This document shows positions 1 through 12,993 of a stretch of 64,000 nt of DNA, one piece after another (the stretch's first letter is position 1; the number at the start of each line of letters is the position of its first letter). The stretch lies in contig CAJJDP010000081.1 in assembly GCA_905182995.1 (NCBI GenBank), positions 1,466-65,465 on the forward strand, written 5' to 3'. Under the pieces are notes generated by a model. It searched no databases. It was not told the origin of the DNA and saw only the letters and a program-made list of their open reading frames with translations. The position numbers and the translations under genes were made by a program. The DNA comes from Paramecium octaurelia. Lineage: Eukaryota; Ciliophora; Oligohymenophorea; Peniculida; Parameciidae.

Positions 1-964
1 GAAGCAATAGCTATTAACCCTAAATCTGATTAGTTTTGGAATAAGAAAGGTAACTAATTGCAAAACACTAAAATAGGTGATGCTTTATAAGAATTGAAAT
101 AATTTTAAGAAGCAATTAAATGTTACAACGAAGCAATAGCTATTAACCCTAAATATGATGATGCATGGAATTGGAAGGGTAAAAACTTTGTTTAATTATA
201 ATAATTAGGAATTGCATTATAATAATTGAATTAATATTAAGAAGCAATTGAATGTTACAACGAAGCAATAGCTATTAACCCTAAATCTGATTAGTTTTGG
301 AATAATAAAGGTAACTAATTGCAAAACACTAAAATAGGTGATGCTTTATATGAATTGAATTAATTTTAAGAAGCAATTAAATGTTACAACGAAGCAATAG
401 CTATTAACCCTTAATAGATGTATTTGTGGGATCATAAAGGTTAGTTATTGTCAAAAATTTATATATAGGCAATGCATTATTTGGTTTGGAAGAATTTTAA
501 AAAGCAGTTGAATGTTACAACAAAGCAATAGCTATTAACCCTAATTGTGATCATTTTTGGAATAATAAGGGTAACTAATTCTTAAATATTAATTTTTAGG
601 GAATACATTAAGAAATTTGAAACAATACTTAGAAGCAATTGAATGTTACAATCAAGCAATAGCTATTAACCCTAAATCTGACTGGGCTTTTGAATAAAAA
701 GGTAATGATAATTTGTATTCAGGTTTAATCCTACAAAAATTATAGAAACACTTGGATGCACTCTCAAATTTTAAACAAGCACTTAACATAAATCCTACTG
801 CTCTTAGATCAAAAAATAAAGGTAAATTAATCTTTAATTTCTTTTTAGCTGATTCATTATTTGAATTACATAGAAGTTTAGAAGCTAAATACTTTTATTT
901 TGCTGCATAAGAAATGGGTTTGGGTTAGAATGCTTATATAAAAAGCTAACTATCAAAGTTATGA
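1..964 (+). pseudogene. TPR-repeat protein, 5' end outside the window, frameshifted
   Basis: Read in frame 1 with TAA/TAG as Gln, this is a tandem array of TPR-like repeats. The nearly invariant phrase EAIAINP recurs at about 1, 130, 262, 391, 522 and 652, a period of 129 to 132 nt (43 to 44 residues), each unit ending in EAI(K/E)CYN. TPR proteins are helical protein-binding scaffolds. The frame breaks near 450-460 and again in a T-run near 590-600, because the repeat phrase resumes in a different frame each time. The last unit is more diverged and the frame ends at TGA 962-964. The start lies left of the window. Two indels in a repeat family suggest a pseudogene, but assembly error is possible. 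The repeat identity is clear; the partner is unknown. Confidence 0.8.
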
Positions 965-1092
965 ACCTTTATCATATTCATATATTAAGTGATTAAATAA
1001 AACATTGTCAGTCTATATTTACAAAAAAAGTTATTTACTTAAATTAATCACTTCTAGTGTTATTACTCTGTAACTTTAACGATATAAACATA

Positions 1093-1755
1093 ATGGCCCC
1101 TAGCAAGGTAGTGATATTGATCTTATTACTGACAATTAAGAATTCTTGCAGCTCTTATGAAAGCCAAATTTTATAAAACTTGATTAACATTTAGGTTTTG
1201 TAGAGAAAAATATCAGGTATCCTATAAAGACAAATACTAAAATAAAGAGAATCTCAGCTAGTAGAAGAATTTTCTTAATTTGAGAGTCACTCCATAGAGA
1301 CAGAGAATTTTAGAGAGTTTTGTATTGCATTAGAGAGTGACAAGATTTTGAATAAGTATGAGATTCCACAAGAGAATTTGATGAATTAAGGAATTTTAAA
1401 CCAAAAAAGAGATTAAGCCTTGCTCAATTCTGATTACTTAATTTGGATTGTATACTTTTACGGAAGTTAAAAATTCTTTATAACAATCTGCAACAATGTT
1501 CTGCTATTCAAAAATCTTAAATTTTTATTTTAACAAAGTTAATTGCAAATCAAATGTTTCATTTAAAAATTGTTTAATAAGAAAAATAAAAAAGAAATTT
1601 AGATTATAATTGAAAAAAGTAAAGTTGAATAGTTCTAGTTAACTTCTTAGACTTATGTAAAACAGATTAGACCAACAATTAGAAAAAATAAAAAAATCAT
1701 ATAGTTGGCAGTAAAACTTCTTATAGCTTAGATTCGAAGTGGAATAAGAAGGTGA
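1093..1755 (+). CDS. hypothetical protein, possible secreted or membrane-anchored
   Basis: An ATG-to-TGA frame of 220 codons under the ciliate code. It opens with a signal-peptide-like stretch (MAPSKVVILILLLTIKNSCS) and continues as a Glu/Gln/Lys-rich, probably helical chain. I recognise no family. The same frame is open on the far side of the TGA at 1753 until about 2004. Further downstream, still in this frame, comes a WD-family C-terminus ending at 2529, so this could be the first part of one longer decayed gene. A 220-codon frame without TGA is uncommon but not rare in DNA this rich in A+T, so confidence is moderate. Confidence 0.4.
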
Positions 1756-2013
1756 TCTGTAAAATATTAGGTAAAAGGGGAAAATTCAATTACCTAAAGA
1801 AGGATTCTAATAAAATAATTGAGCCGAAATTTGCATTCATTAATAGATTTATTCAATCTTGGTAATATTTTTATAAATTGTTATTTATTATTTTCAATTG
1901 ATATTAAAAGTATTCGATAGAATAAAGGACTGAAAAGATATATTAATCATCAATAAGTATTCTAACCCACGATAATATCAGTCAACTAGTTTAATTTTAT
2001 TAATTGATTATGA

Positions 2014-2529
2014 AATTAAGAAATTACCTTCTTCTCTATAACTTTGAGTTTAACTCAATTAGACAATAAATTTTAGAATTAACAAAATTTATCGAAATTA
2101 CATAACTGTATTATTTCTCTTAAAAAGTTTTAACGTTATGGCACAAACAGTAAGAGAGATAACGGCCTGTTATAACAAAAAGGATATCTTTCTATTTTAA
2201 CATAAATTTCGTTATATCCATTTGGTGAAGAATTATTTTAATTTCCTGTTTTTGACAGGGTAGAAATGTTATCTTCAAATAATCGTTATACAGATAACCC
2301 TTCAACAATTTAATAGAACGATCTTCCTGAAAGTGGTATTTCTTGTCACTATTCTTAGCTCTCATTTATATCACCATTCTAAAAATTTCCTAAAACCCCT
2401 TTAGAAGCTTAAGGGGCTCTAGGCTTGAAAGGATAGTTTTTCGATTATAGAGGATATGATTTACAATAATTATTTAAATCTAAAGGTAGTTTTATTTTAG
2501 AGAATGATCTCAAATAGAAACAAAATTGA
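2014..2529 (+). pseudogene. WD-repeat family protein, C-terminal remnant
   Basis: An open stretch after TGAs at about 2005 and 2011, with no convincing ATG, ending at TGA 2527-2529. The last 60 or so residues (LEAQGALGLKGQFFDYRGYD, then LQQLFKSKGSFILEN) match the C-terminus of the WD-repeat gene at 3061-4592, which has [20 protein letters not shown] followed by [16 protein letters not shown]. This tail follows the beta-propeller in that neighbour. No WD blades are readable upstream here, so this is probably a remnant of a second family member. Kinship is seen directly in the shared tail; pseudogene status is inferred from the missing propeller and the upstream stops. Confidence 0.6.
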
Positions 2530-3060
2530 ATTTTTTTAAAGCCAATTAAAATCCAATATCAATTCAATTTTATTCATTTCTTTTTAATTGTTAATGTTTA
2601 AATATTTATATATTAATAAAATCTATAACTTGTAGAAATTATATTTCTATCAGTCAAAAGTGAGAGTCATTTTAAACACGAGTTTGATTAAGTTAAAATT
2701 TTGCTTTAGAAAAATGCTTAACTCTTTCTGACATTAATTTCTCAAGGTTTAACTCTGTTAAGTTCCAGTAATTCAATACTAAAGATTTAAACTTGAAAGT
2801 AATAAATTGAATTTATGAAAGATGAATCATAAATGCAGATCTTGGTCATTATTCGATGCTGTTGAGATTTTTATTCTATATTTTAAGAATTCAATTATGC
2901 ACAAGGTTATGTGAGTACCCCTTGTACAATTTACATCAATTCCAAAGCACTAAATCGCGAATCTATCTTTCATAACATTTAGTCTAAGATACTTTTGGAT
3001 TGTAATATAAAACTCAAAATAAAGTAATAAAAATTCAATAATATTTGTAAAAAAAGGGAA
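2530..3060. other. intergenic, no gene seen
   Basis: A+T-rich spacer between the WD-family remnant and the WD-repeat gene. Both strands carry frequent TGA, and I see no repeat or RNA gene. The promoter of the downstream gene should lie in its right end. Confidence 0.6.
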
Positions 3061-4592
3061 ATGCACCACGAAAAAGAGTAGGCAGATGTGTTGTATGAGG
3101 TGTTGTCCTTTTCCAATGAGGTTGATGAAGTATTCCTCCCTATCCTCATAAACATATTAAAAAAAGAGAGAATTTAAGACTGCCTAAAATTTCTCTCGTA
3201 AGAACAAAACAAATTCCTTTTAGAAATAGAAGGTTAAAAGGTAGAAAACTAATCTCTGCTTGAGAAAGAATAGACTCTTAATGGAGAGAAGAACATTAAG
3301 ATAATAACAGATGTCCTCAAAAAAGTTATGGATCATGACTTCAATACACAGAATTATTCAATGGATGATTATGAGGAATTTAAAAAGGATCTAATCACAA
3401 AAGTATCAATGAATAAGAAGATAATAGAATTCCTAAAATTTTTAGTTCATCTGACTGCTTTAGACGAGACATATATTTAATGTGGATCAAATTCTCTTCA
3501 TTTGCTTTTATTAATGAAAGTGGATTTGAGGGAATAAAGTTTTGAGAATATCAGGATAAGAAATACCTCTTTAGATGGTGGAAATTTTGTAAGATGCATA
3601 TTCAATGGATCAGAATTTGACAATGTAAGTATAAGTGGAATGAACTTGAATTAAGCATAAATGTTTAATTGTAATTGGAAGAATATCAAAATACATGAGT
3701 TAAATAAATTAGATGGTCATAGTAGAAGAGTCAATTAGGTATGCTTTTCTCCAGATGGTAAGTCATTAGCTTCTTGTGGTGATGATAATAAGATTATATT
3801 GTGGGATGTTAAAACAGGAAAAATAAAGTCTAAAATCAAGGTAAAGGAAGTTGTAAAATCAGTATGCTTCTCACATAATGCAAGTACTTTAGCTTTCAGC
3901 AGTGGAAGGTTTGTATATTTATGGAATCTTAAAACAGGAAAATAAAAAGCAATATTAGATGGTCATTCTGAAATAATTATCAATTTGTTATTCTCCTGAT
4001 GGCACTACATTAGCATCTGGTAGTAGGGATAACTCAATCCGTTTATGGGATATTAAGACAGGATAATAAAAAGCCAAATTAGATGGTCATTCATCAAGAG
4101 TTAATTCAATTTGTTACTCTCCTGATGGTACTACATTAGCATCCGGTAGTTGGGATAATTCTATCCGTTTATGGGATGTTTAGACAGGGTAATAAAAAGC
4201 CTAATTAGTTGGTCATTCAAATGCAGTTCTGTCAATTTGTTACTCTCCTGATGGAAATACATTAGCATCTGGTAGTTCAGATAACTCTATTCGTCTTTGG
4301 AATGTAAAAACATCAAAGGAAATACTTCAATCAGATAGTAACTATAAAGATTTACTTGCCTAGTTTAACATACCTCTTCAGAATGGCTCCTAATTGCCAA
4401 GTGGTATGTATTATTAATTATTATTTAGTTAATCCTTATTGTACTATACTTAAAATATGTTAGAATCCTTTATTTGAAGCATCAGGAACACTTATCCTAT
4501 AAGGACAATTCATGAATTATTAAGGGATAGATTTAAAACCATTGTTTAAATCAATGGGTAGTTGCTTTTTAGAGGACTTAAAGCATAATTGA
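3061..4592 (+). CDS. WD40-repeat protein with N-terminal helical and pentapeptide-like part
   Basis: About 501 residues once a 25-nt intron at 4404-4428 (GTATGT...TTTAG) and one surplus base are removed. The N-terminal 150 residues are helical. They are followed by a short run of pentapeptide-like repeats ([20 protein letters not shown]) and then WD blades whose units repeat at DNA level: [20 protein letters not shown], then several copies of [24 protein letters not shown]. The family-specific tail ends ...[13 protein letters not shown] propellers are protein-binding platforms; the ligand is unknown. A single-base frameshift lies at about 3975-3981, where GHSEII runs into the blade phrase out of frame. 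With it corrected, the gene is exactly 502 codons. It could be a sequencing slip or a young pseudogene. Confidence 0.85.
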
Positions 4593-5530
4593 ATTTGAAT
4601 ATTCATTAAAACATTACAATTATTATTTTAATCAATTTATTAAAACTTTTTATTAATAATATGTTTTTTTTTTTTTAATTCTTGATCTTCATATTCTTAA
4701 CATTGATAAGTACATGTTTTTCAGCAGTATTCCATTTCAAGCAAGTGATTAAACAATTTTAGTTGAATATAATTAAAATATGTGTTCATTGTAGTGTAAA
4801 GTGTATATTTATTAAGATTCCGTAAAAACTGTTCTTAATTTATGTCCATAGTGCTCACCATTTTTATCATTTTAAAACTGTATTATTTTTAAATGAGGTC
4901 ATCAAACTAATTCATTTTAAAATTATATTAATTCATTATGAAATTACAAATTCCCCATAAATAGGATTGTTACATTCATACAGTAATGGATAATCTTAAA
5001 ATAACAAAATTTTTTGTTCTATCAAACAATGAGTTTAACGCCCTCAAATGAATGGGCAATAAATTCTTAGAATAAATTAAATACATAAAAAGTATTGATA
5101 TTAATGATTGGCCACAAGTAAACGTAAGTGTTACAAGGCTGGTATAAAACAAATTATTAATAATTAAAATATAAAATTTTCTTTTTAAAAAAATCATATT
5201 GAATTTTTATTAGTATTTCAGACAGAACTTGATTTTTGATAGATAAATAGTAGAAAACCAAACCCCAAAATAGTGAAGTTGTATTTTTTGCAAAATTGGT
5301 GAGCCACATTTTTTTGTTGTAAATATTTGTTTTTTTAAGATGAGTGTGCTTGGAATGGTACCCTCTACAAATTGAAATATGATTTATGATAATATCGTTA
5401 TACTATATTTATCGAAGATATATCTGCAAAATATTTTAGATATTAACCTCTCTAGTGAAGATGTATTTTGGTGAATTTTTGTTCACATTTGATGTTGTCC
5501 AAAATGAGAAAAACTTAAAATATCTTTAGC
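4593..5530. other. intergenic, no confident gene
   Basis: Mostly low-complexity A+T-rich sequence with a T14 run near 4663-4676. A 42-codon minus-strand frame (start 4849, TGA at 4721-4723) stays open past its TGA and looks faintly coding, but is too short to support. Nothing else was recognised. Confidence 0.5.
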
Positions 5531-5884
5531 ATGTTATCATATTAGTCCCAGTTTAAGTAACAATAAAATTCTTCTAGCAAGAAGTATACTAGAGCTGCAG
5601 TCATTTTACTTCATGAATATCTGAAAAGAATTAGTTTTAGTAATTTAAAAATACAAACATGTGTTAATATTATTGCAATTGTGAATTTCTTCATTCGGGT
5701 CATTTTTGATTTTAAGTTTGAATATAATTATTTGAAAGACAAATTATTAATTTTTCAGAATAAAATAGATATAATCTTGTTAACATATCATTATTTTGCT
5801 TAGTTTTGTTATGGATCGATAGAATAATTATTATAGTTGTGGAGATTTTAAGGAGTTAATCTTCTAAATATTTTCATCAGTTGA
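5531..5884 (+). CDS. hypothetical ORF, possibly a gene fragment
   Basis: A 117-codon ATG-to-TGA frame in the ciliate code. The segment KYTRAAVILHEYLKRISFSN has the feel of a conserved helical domain, followed by a hydrophobic stretch (CVNIIAIVNFFIRVIF). No family could be assigned. It sits at the left edge of the decayed island and may be a fragment. At this base composition such a frame could arise by chance about once in several kb. Confidence 0.25.
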
Positions 5885-6794
5885 CACTTCAATATATTAA
5901 TAAGAATATCTAATATTTATAACTTTTTATTAATTGACAATACCAGAAAAAATCGAAGGTACTGAGTATGAAAGAAATGGCACACAATAATTTAACCTGA
6001 GAAACACAAGATATCAAAGGTCAATTGATTTAATTTAGTTAAAAAATTATCTCCAGGTAGTCTCAACTGCTAAATGGTAAGATTCAGACCTAGTGCATTG
6101 ATTACTGATGACCGCTTTTCTATATAAAATATCTAGTGTTAACCTGTAAAATCAGATTACCGAAAATCTATTGCTGAAACCCCTTTGAACTAGTCGAGCA
6201 GTCAATTCATGCCAACACTGATCTCATGAGCTATTCGAGAAATATCCTCTGTTAGAAGGCTATCAGATTGATTTTTTCAGATATTAATCAGATACAGGGC
6301 ATTTTTGTTTCTAAAAGTTGCTACTATACTTGTTACGATATTTCTAAAATACCTAATTCTAGTACAAAAAGTAGCGTTTGCATGTGGTGCTCCCTTAAAC
6401 TACTTAATTGAATATAATTGGTCATTTATTATAAGTGGTTAACTAAGAAGAACTATATAAGGCATTAGACGCAAAATTAGAGTAAGGCGCTGGACTGAAT
6501 TTAGCACAAGACATAAGAAAATAAATGTTCAAAGCTGAACAAGTTATGAAAGCATATGAATTATATGGACATCAACTCCAAAATTAAAGTGATGTTCCAT
6601 AAATATTAAATTCAGTAAAGGCAGTATGGATCCCAAAACAGTTAGCCATGCTTTTGGGAGTTAATACATCAATATCAAACGCTGTTATTATTATATCCAC
6701 AAGGCAACTGCGCCAATATGTTACCATTAATTTTTAGGTGTAAGAAAAAAGTAAGTACAAGCCGAAAATACCAACACACATTTAGTGACTTAAG

Positions 6795-7229
6795 ATGAAA
6801 GGAAAATCCATTTTGGAGGCAGAATATAAGGAGTTATTATAAAAATATCAAAAATTTTTAGAATCAATCGCTGATGCAGTTACCACTATTTTCTATTTAA
6901 TCTCGTTGAGTTGTTTTCCTGTTGTCGAATCTATTCGCATATAAATGTTATTGTTCACAACCGTGCTTTTTCATAATTTTATTGTTCGTAAGTGCACTCA
7001 AGACAAGGAACCAGAATAGTTGGAATATAAAATGGTTTACATAGTATATTTATAGCCTGTTGAAATCAGCATGATGTAGGGCTTGAATTCGTTTATCAAA
7101 TTAAGCCTACTTTATTCATTCTGTAGCATAAATTTTTATATTCAAAATTTCAGTTCTTCCCTGGTGATTCATAAAATTCTCCGTTAGTATTTTTTCTACA
7201 TAAAGAATATTATTCTCTCAACTATTTGA
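6795..7229 (+). pseudogene. coding-like fragment in the decayed island
   Basis: ATG frame of 144 codons ending at TGA 7227-7229. The first 35 residues are charged and helical (MKGKSILEAEYKELLQKYQK); the remainder is hydrophobic with Cys. A preceding open stretch in another frame (about 6440-6788) also looks coding, so the two may be pieces of one broken gene. No family recognised. Chance openness cannot be excluded. Confidence 0.25.
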
Positions 7230-9585
7230 TCCTATGAAAGTAATATTGTTTTTTTTGTAAATTATTGTTAACTGTGTGGGTAGAATTTATTTTTAAACAA
7301 TTTGAGTTAAGGTTATTACATTAAATTTGAATTAACCAGATAAAATTCTGGTATGCTGTTTTGGAATGAGATTGTTATCTGCTATATAAGATCGAGCAAC
7401 TCTACAAAAAGAAGTAGTAGTATAATAAGTGGGGCAATATAAATTCGATAAGTTGCATGAATAAATATTACATCACAAGAAGTGCATGCTTAGTAATATG
7501 AGTATTTAAAACAAATTAAGCTGGAGAATATTATCAAATTACTTTAGGATTTGGATATGTTGTGCTTGAATCGGATGATAAATATTAGCCTGGAATACAA
7601 TTGAATATCTATTGTAATAAACTGGTGCATTAATCCAAGAAAAAAGGATGCTTATCTATGTAGCCATCAGAACATGCTAAAGTTGACCAAAATATAGCTA
7701 TTCTTGGATCTAATACTAAATTTGGGTTATTTAAGATTGTCAGGTTGAGTTTGAACTTGAGTTATAAATTTGGAATACCTTAATAAAGGAATATTTTCAA
7801 AAGGACTAGATGAAAAAAAGATCATGTTATTATGAGTAGTAAATTAAATAGACATAGAACACTTGTTATAAGTTGCTTCATTGTATGTTGAACTGAACAA
7901 GCTATAATGCAAAGTTAAAAGGGCCAGTTTCTGATTTTAAGGTTTTTGTTCATTTAAATACTCTATATATGACGCACCAGATATTCAAAAAATATCTTTT
8001 TATTTAATTAATCGACAAGTAGATATTCTAAAAGAAAAACAAGATTTGGTATCAGAATATGTTGGACACAATTTCAACACATTTTTGCCAGATATGATTT
8101 ACAAGCACACGTATCACAAGCAATATGCTTTTTCATAGACAATTAATATCAAAAAGGGCTGAAAATGGTAATTGATTGATACCTTTATCAAAAAAGTCAG
8201 CACTGCAATAAGTAGATCAAATTGCTCTGTTAATAACATTTTTCTGCTTTAGAATTATAATTACAGCCCAGCATCTGCATATAAACCCTGTCTTTAACAA
8301 ATCAAGACTGAAATATTAGAGAAATAAATACTGCTATTAAAATGTCTTCAGCAATAACATGAAGATTGACTCAACAGGGAAGGTGATTCTTGAAGTAATA
8401 ATATATATGAGAAAGAAAAAAATTTCCTCCTTAAATAAATGGCTAGCATAACACTCATAATTTATCTACAAGCCCACAGAACAATAGTTAACTTAGTATA
8501 CTTTAAGGACAGATACAGGACTGTAATAAAAATATGTTGAATTCTTGGAATTTGTTGAAGAATAATTTTATAAATTGACTCCAGTAGATAAGCATAATGC
8601 TGTAGAAAAGAAGAATTTATCCCATCCTGTATCAGAACCTCACTTAGAGTATTGACTAAAATAATCTACAAATGGCAGAGTTAACAGTAATGATTACAAA
8701 AAGAATTCATTTATAATAGTTCCATAGAAGATGTGATTAATCAATTAGTTCTAGGTCAACATTGCAATTTGAAGGCCATTCCTTAATCTAATAATTGATA
8801 ATGCTAGATTGACAGATTAAGCGAAGAAATGATGAGATAATCATCATGGCAAAATGCATCAAAATCCTTGGGAAATGTTTGACCTTCTCCAGGCACAGTT
8901 AATTTGCAATTAATAAAGCGTAATTGTAAGTTCTTTTACAACAGGAATTTGAGCTAACTTAACTTAAACAGTTGCTATTGTCAATACAGTAACCATAGCA
9001 ACCCTCTAAACATGAAGTTTAGTAAATACTAGACTGAACTATTAAGTTCACAACCTTCATTTTAATTAAAAGAAAATTGACTTGGGTATAAAAATAAAAA
9101 TTAGTCAGAACAGACTGATAAAATTATATGAGTTATGAAATATCAGAGATAGATTCTAATCATCAATTACAAGTAGAGCCTACTTCAATTGATGTGAAAT
9201 GAAATAAGGGTATCCATAATGTTTGTTGTTAAAGCATATGCGAATACCTAAGAAAGTTGATACGCTATTGCAACAATTAAAAGTATACTTCCATACAAAC
9301 TTTATAAGATCCACTAAGGAGCCTTGCATAATATTTCGAAGTGAAATAGAAGATAATGCCCTACATTATTAGCATTATGGGCATTCACCAAAAAGTATTT
9401 CCATATAGTCACCATCATTTTTAACATGTACTACTTTTTCTAAATTACATGTAAAGTTGATAATCTTGCTACACTATTGGAAATGAATCAAGGCTGTGAA
9501 GTTCGAGTTCTCCGTAAACCGAAAACATGAGACTAAATTATAATTAATTTATGTGCATTTTAATTAATAACCTCCTTCAGATTGA

Positions 9586-10119
9586 ATGCAATTTCAACAT
9601 TTTACAAATTAAGAAAATGTGCAGCACTTACTTGTTCTAGACATGAGAATATACGACCTTACTTAAATACTTGAAGCCTAAGGCATAAATAGTTTAGTTA
9701 GGTGTATAGCTAAACATGTATCGTAAAATAATAGATTTATAGAACCAGCACAGGGAACTTTATGTATTGAAGTTGCATAAGACCTATGAAAACTTAAATT
9801 AGAGGCTACTTGTGATGAGGTAATATATTTGAATTCTGAATCCAAAATTACATTTTATAACTTATGTAAAGTAGAAGTTAAATACCACTTAGTTATAAGG
9901 TTTGTATTTGTCAAGTAAGTAAGATTAAGCTTGAATACTCGCAACATTTATATAAAGTAGGGAAGGAGGGATGATCTAAATTCATTCGGATCAACATTAA
10001 TTTAATCAAATTTTGATGTTCAACTTCATTATAATACAGAAGATAAAAACATAAAAAATATAAATTCATTTCAAAGTATGCCTCATAGAATAGAATACGC
10101 TATAGCTATTAACCTGTGA
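9586..10119 (+). pseudogene. coding-like fragment interrupted by one TGA
   Basis: One frame reads for about 178 codons with a single internal TGA at 9787-9789 and ends at TGA 10117-10119. Peptides on both sides of the stop look like real protein: VLDMRIYDLTQILEAQGINS before it, and the beta-rich KLKLEATCDEVIYLNSESK after it. The frame ends at about the point where the 1396-bp duplicated block begins. This is evidence that the island is decayed coding DNA rather than spacer. Family unknown. Confidence 0.35.
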
Positions 10120-12897
10120 AGTTAATGTGAGAAAACTTCTTAAAGTTTACATGAATGCTGATATCAAATAATGTTGATCAGCGCAAACTTTTTACAATGT
10201 TTTATGCATCAATCAATTTTTGTAGCAGTGTATGTGTACAATTCTCAAAATAGTTAGCACACTAATATCAGATCATTCTTCTGTTATTGGGAAATTCTTA
10301 AGAGAACAAACGAAAAAATTAAAGAAGATTGTTTTAGTTTCAATTTCATTTCCAATTAATAGGGACACACAATATGAATAAATAGCTTACATTAACTGCT
10401 ACACTAATAAATTACTTATATTAAGTACCTTTGATGTTAAAGCAATTTCTTATATTAAAAGTTGCAATTGGTGAGAGTTCAATCAGCACAGAAAACTAAA
10501 GTTAACATTTACATGAGGGCCAACTGATTATATTGAACACTTAATATGTACATTAATTTAATGGAGACTAAAAGACATAGCTATAAAGACATGACATCAA
10601 TTTAATCTAATCAGTATTAATCGTTTATAGGCAGCATCACATAAACACAATTGTTAAGGTTGATGGTCAGATGATTTTTGAATTAGTCACAGACAACTAT
10701 GATGTTCAATAAAAGTCAAATGCAGGAATTTCACGCAGCAGTAGTAGATTTGCCACAGGATGAATCATTAGCTAATGATCAAAATGCTTGAGTACTGAAG
10801 AGGTGATGCATAATTTATAAAAGTCAACTTTGCATTAGTGTTTACTTATTCTCACGTGGAATGATAAAGTTGTTACATAAATATACTCAATTCAGACTAC
10901 ACAATTGGTCAAGCATCATGATCATCACATATATTGTATTATGATGAACAATAATAAGTTGTATACCCCCACTACTGCTCTTATTCAGTAGGAAATAAAC
11001 ATTTAAGATTAACTCTTATTTAGCAATTTGATCTCAAGTTTGAGGCTTATTTCTGGCAGTTTCCATATTCAAAATTATCATGTATAGAGAAGATGTACAT
11101 GAGTACCTTAAGTTCATGTGAGGTCAAACATTATATTTGCACTGAAATTTATGTTTAATTTAATATTCATCTGCTAATTACTCTGACAAGGTTTGTAATT
11201 ATGAACAGCTCAAGTTGCCGAGCAAAACTATAAAAGTCAAGCCGGCAGACGTTGTTAAGAAAAGTTTCTTCAAATTTAAACTTTAAATACTGTATTTTTA
11301 TTATGAAGTATAATTGACAATAATGATAAGTTTATATAGCCCCAAACTCAATACATCAGATGCCATGTTTCTGTTCATTCTTTACCATAAATATTTAGAA
11401 GCGCAGTTGAAAGTTAGTTGTATTATTAAAATTGGTCTTAAACCTACTTGTCCTTTATTTCTTAAAATTGCATCTAATAACAATCTTTGGAGACACATTA
11501 NGCTATTAACCTGTGAAGTTAATGTGAGAAAACTTCTTAAAGTTTACATGAATGCTGATATCAAATAATGTTGATCAGCGCAAACTTTTTACAATGTTTT
11601 ATGCATCAATCAATTTTTGTAGCAGTGTATGTGTACAATTCTCAAAATAGTTAGCACACTAATATCAGATCATTCTTCTGTTATTGGGAAATTCTTAAGA
11701 GAACAAACGAAAAAATTAAAGAAGATTGTTTTAGTTTCAATTTCATTTCCAATTAATAGGGACACACAATATGAATAAATAGCTTACATTAACTGCTACA
11801 CTAATAAATTACTTATATTAAGTACCTTTGATGTTAAAGCAATTTCTTATATTAAAAGTTGCAATTGGTGAGAGTTCAATCAGCACAGAAAACTAAAGTT
11901 AACATTTACATGAGGGCCAACTGATTATATTGAACACTTAATATGTACATTAATTTAATGGAGACTAAAAGACATAGCTATAAAGACATGACATCAATTT
12001 AATCTAATCAGTATTAATCGTTTATAGGCAGCATCACATAAACACAATTGTTAAGGTTGATGGTCAGATGATTTTTGAATTAGTCACAGACAACTATGAT
12101 GTTCAATAAAAGTCAAATGCAGGAATTTCACGCAGCAGTAGTAGATTTGCCACAGGATGAATCATTAGCTAATGATCAAAATGCTTGAGTACTGAAGAGG
12201 TGATGCATAATTTATAAAAGTCAACTTTGCATTAGTGTTTACTTATTCTCACGTGGAATGATAAAGTTGTTACATAAATATACTCAATTCAGACTACACA
12301 ATTGGTCAAGCATCATGATCATCACATATATTGTATTATGATGAACAATAATAAGTTGTATACCCCCACTACTGCTCTTATTCAGTAGGAAATAAACATT
12401 TAAGATTAACTCTTATTTAGCAATTTGATCTCAAGTTTGAGGCTTATTTCTGGCAGTTTCCATATTCAAAATTATCATGTATAGAGAAGATGTACATGAG
12501 TACCTTAAGTTCATGTGAGGTCAAACATTATATTTGCACTGAAATTTATGTTTAATTTAATATTCATCTGCTAATTACTCTGACAAGGTTTGTAATTATG
12601 AACAGCTCAAGTTGCCGAGCAAAACTATAAAAGTCAAGCCGGCAGACGTTGTTAAGAAAAGTTTCTTCAAATTTAAACTTTAAATACTGTATTTTTATTA
12701 TGAAGTATAATTGACAATAATGATAAGTTTATATAGCCCCAAACTCAATACATCAGATGCCATGTTTCTGTTCATTCTTTACCATAAATATTTAGAAGCG
12801 CAGTTGAAAGTTAGTTGTATTATTAAAATTGGTCTTAAACCTACTTGTCCTTTATTTCTTAAAATTGCATCTAATAACAATCTTTGGAGACACATTA
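10105..12897 (+). repeat. perfect 1396-bp direct repeat separated by one N
   Basis: Bases 10105-11500 and 11502-12897 have the same length and look identical throughout, with a single ambiguous base (n) at 11501 between them. Copy 1 ends at ...agacacatta, the N follows, and copy 2 restarts at gctattaacctg. A tandem pair joined by exactly one N is what a scaffolder produces when two contigs overlap but are not merged. The likely true structure is one copy (inference). A genuine tandem duplication would not need the N. Confidence 0.9.
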
Positions 12898-12993
12898 GGT
12901 ATATATTAATATTAGCATTTAAAAGCACATTATATTTCGCTTCGCATTTAAAATAAAAGAAAAAAAACCAATTTTAGGACTTACAAAGCCTTC

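Noticed and set aside
4721..4849. 42-codon minus-strand ORF continuing past its TGA with a CxxxC pattern, like small Tim chaperones
   Set aside because: Too short, interrupted by TGA, and the twin CX3C spacing cannot be completed.
11314..12956. Two near-identical 80-codon ORFs starting MTIMISLYSPKL
   Set aside because: They are the same sequence in the two copies of the duplicated block and lie in the decayed island, so they count once at most and have no family support.
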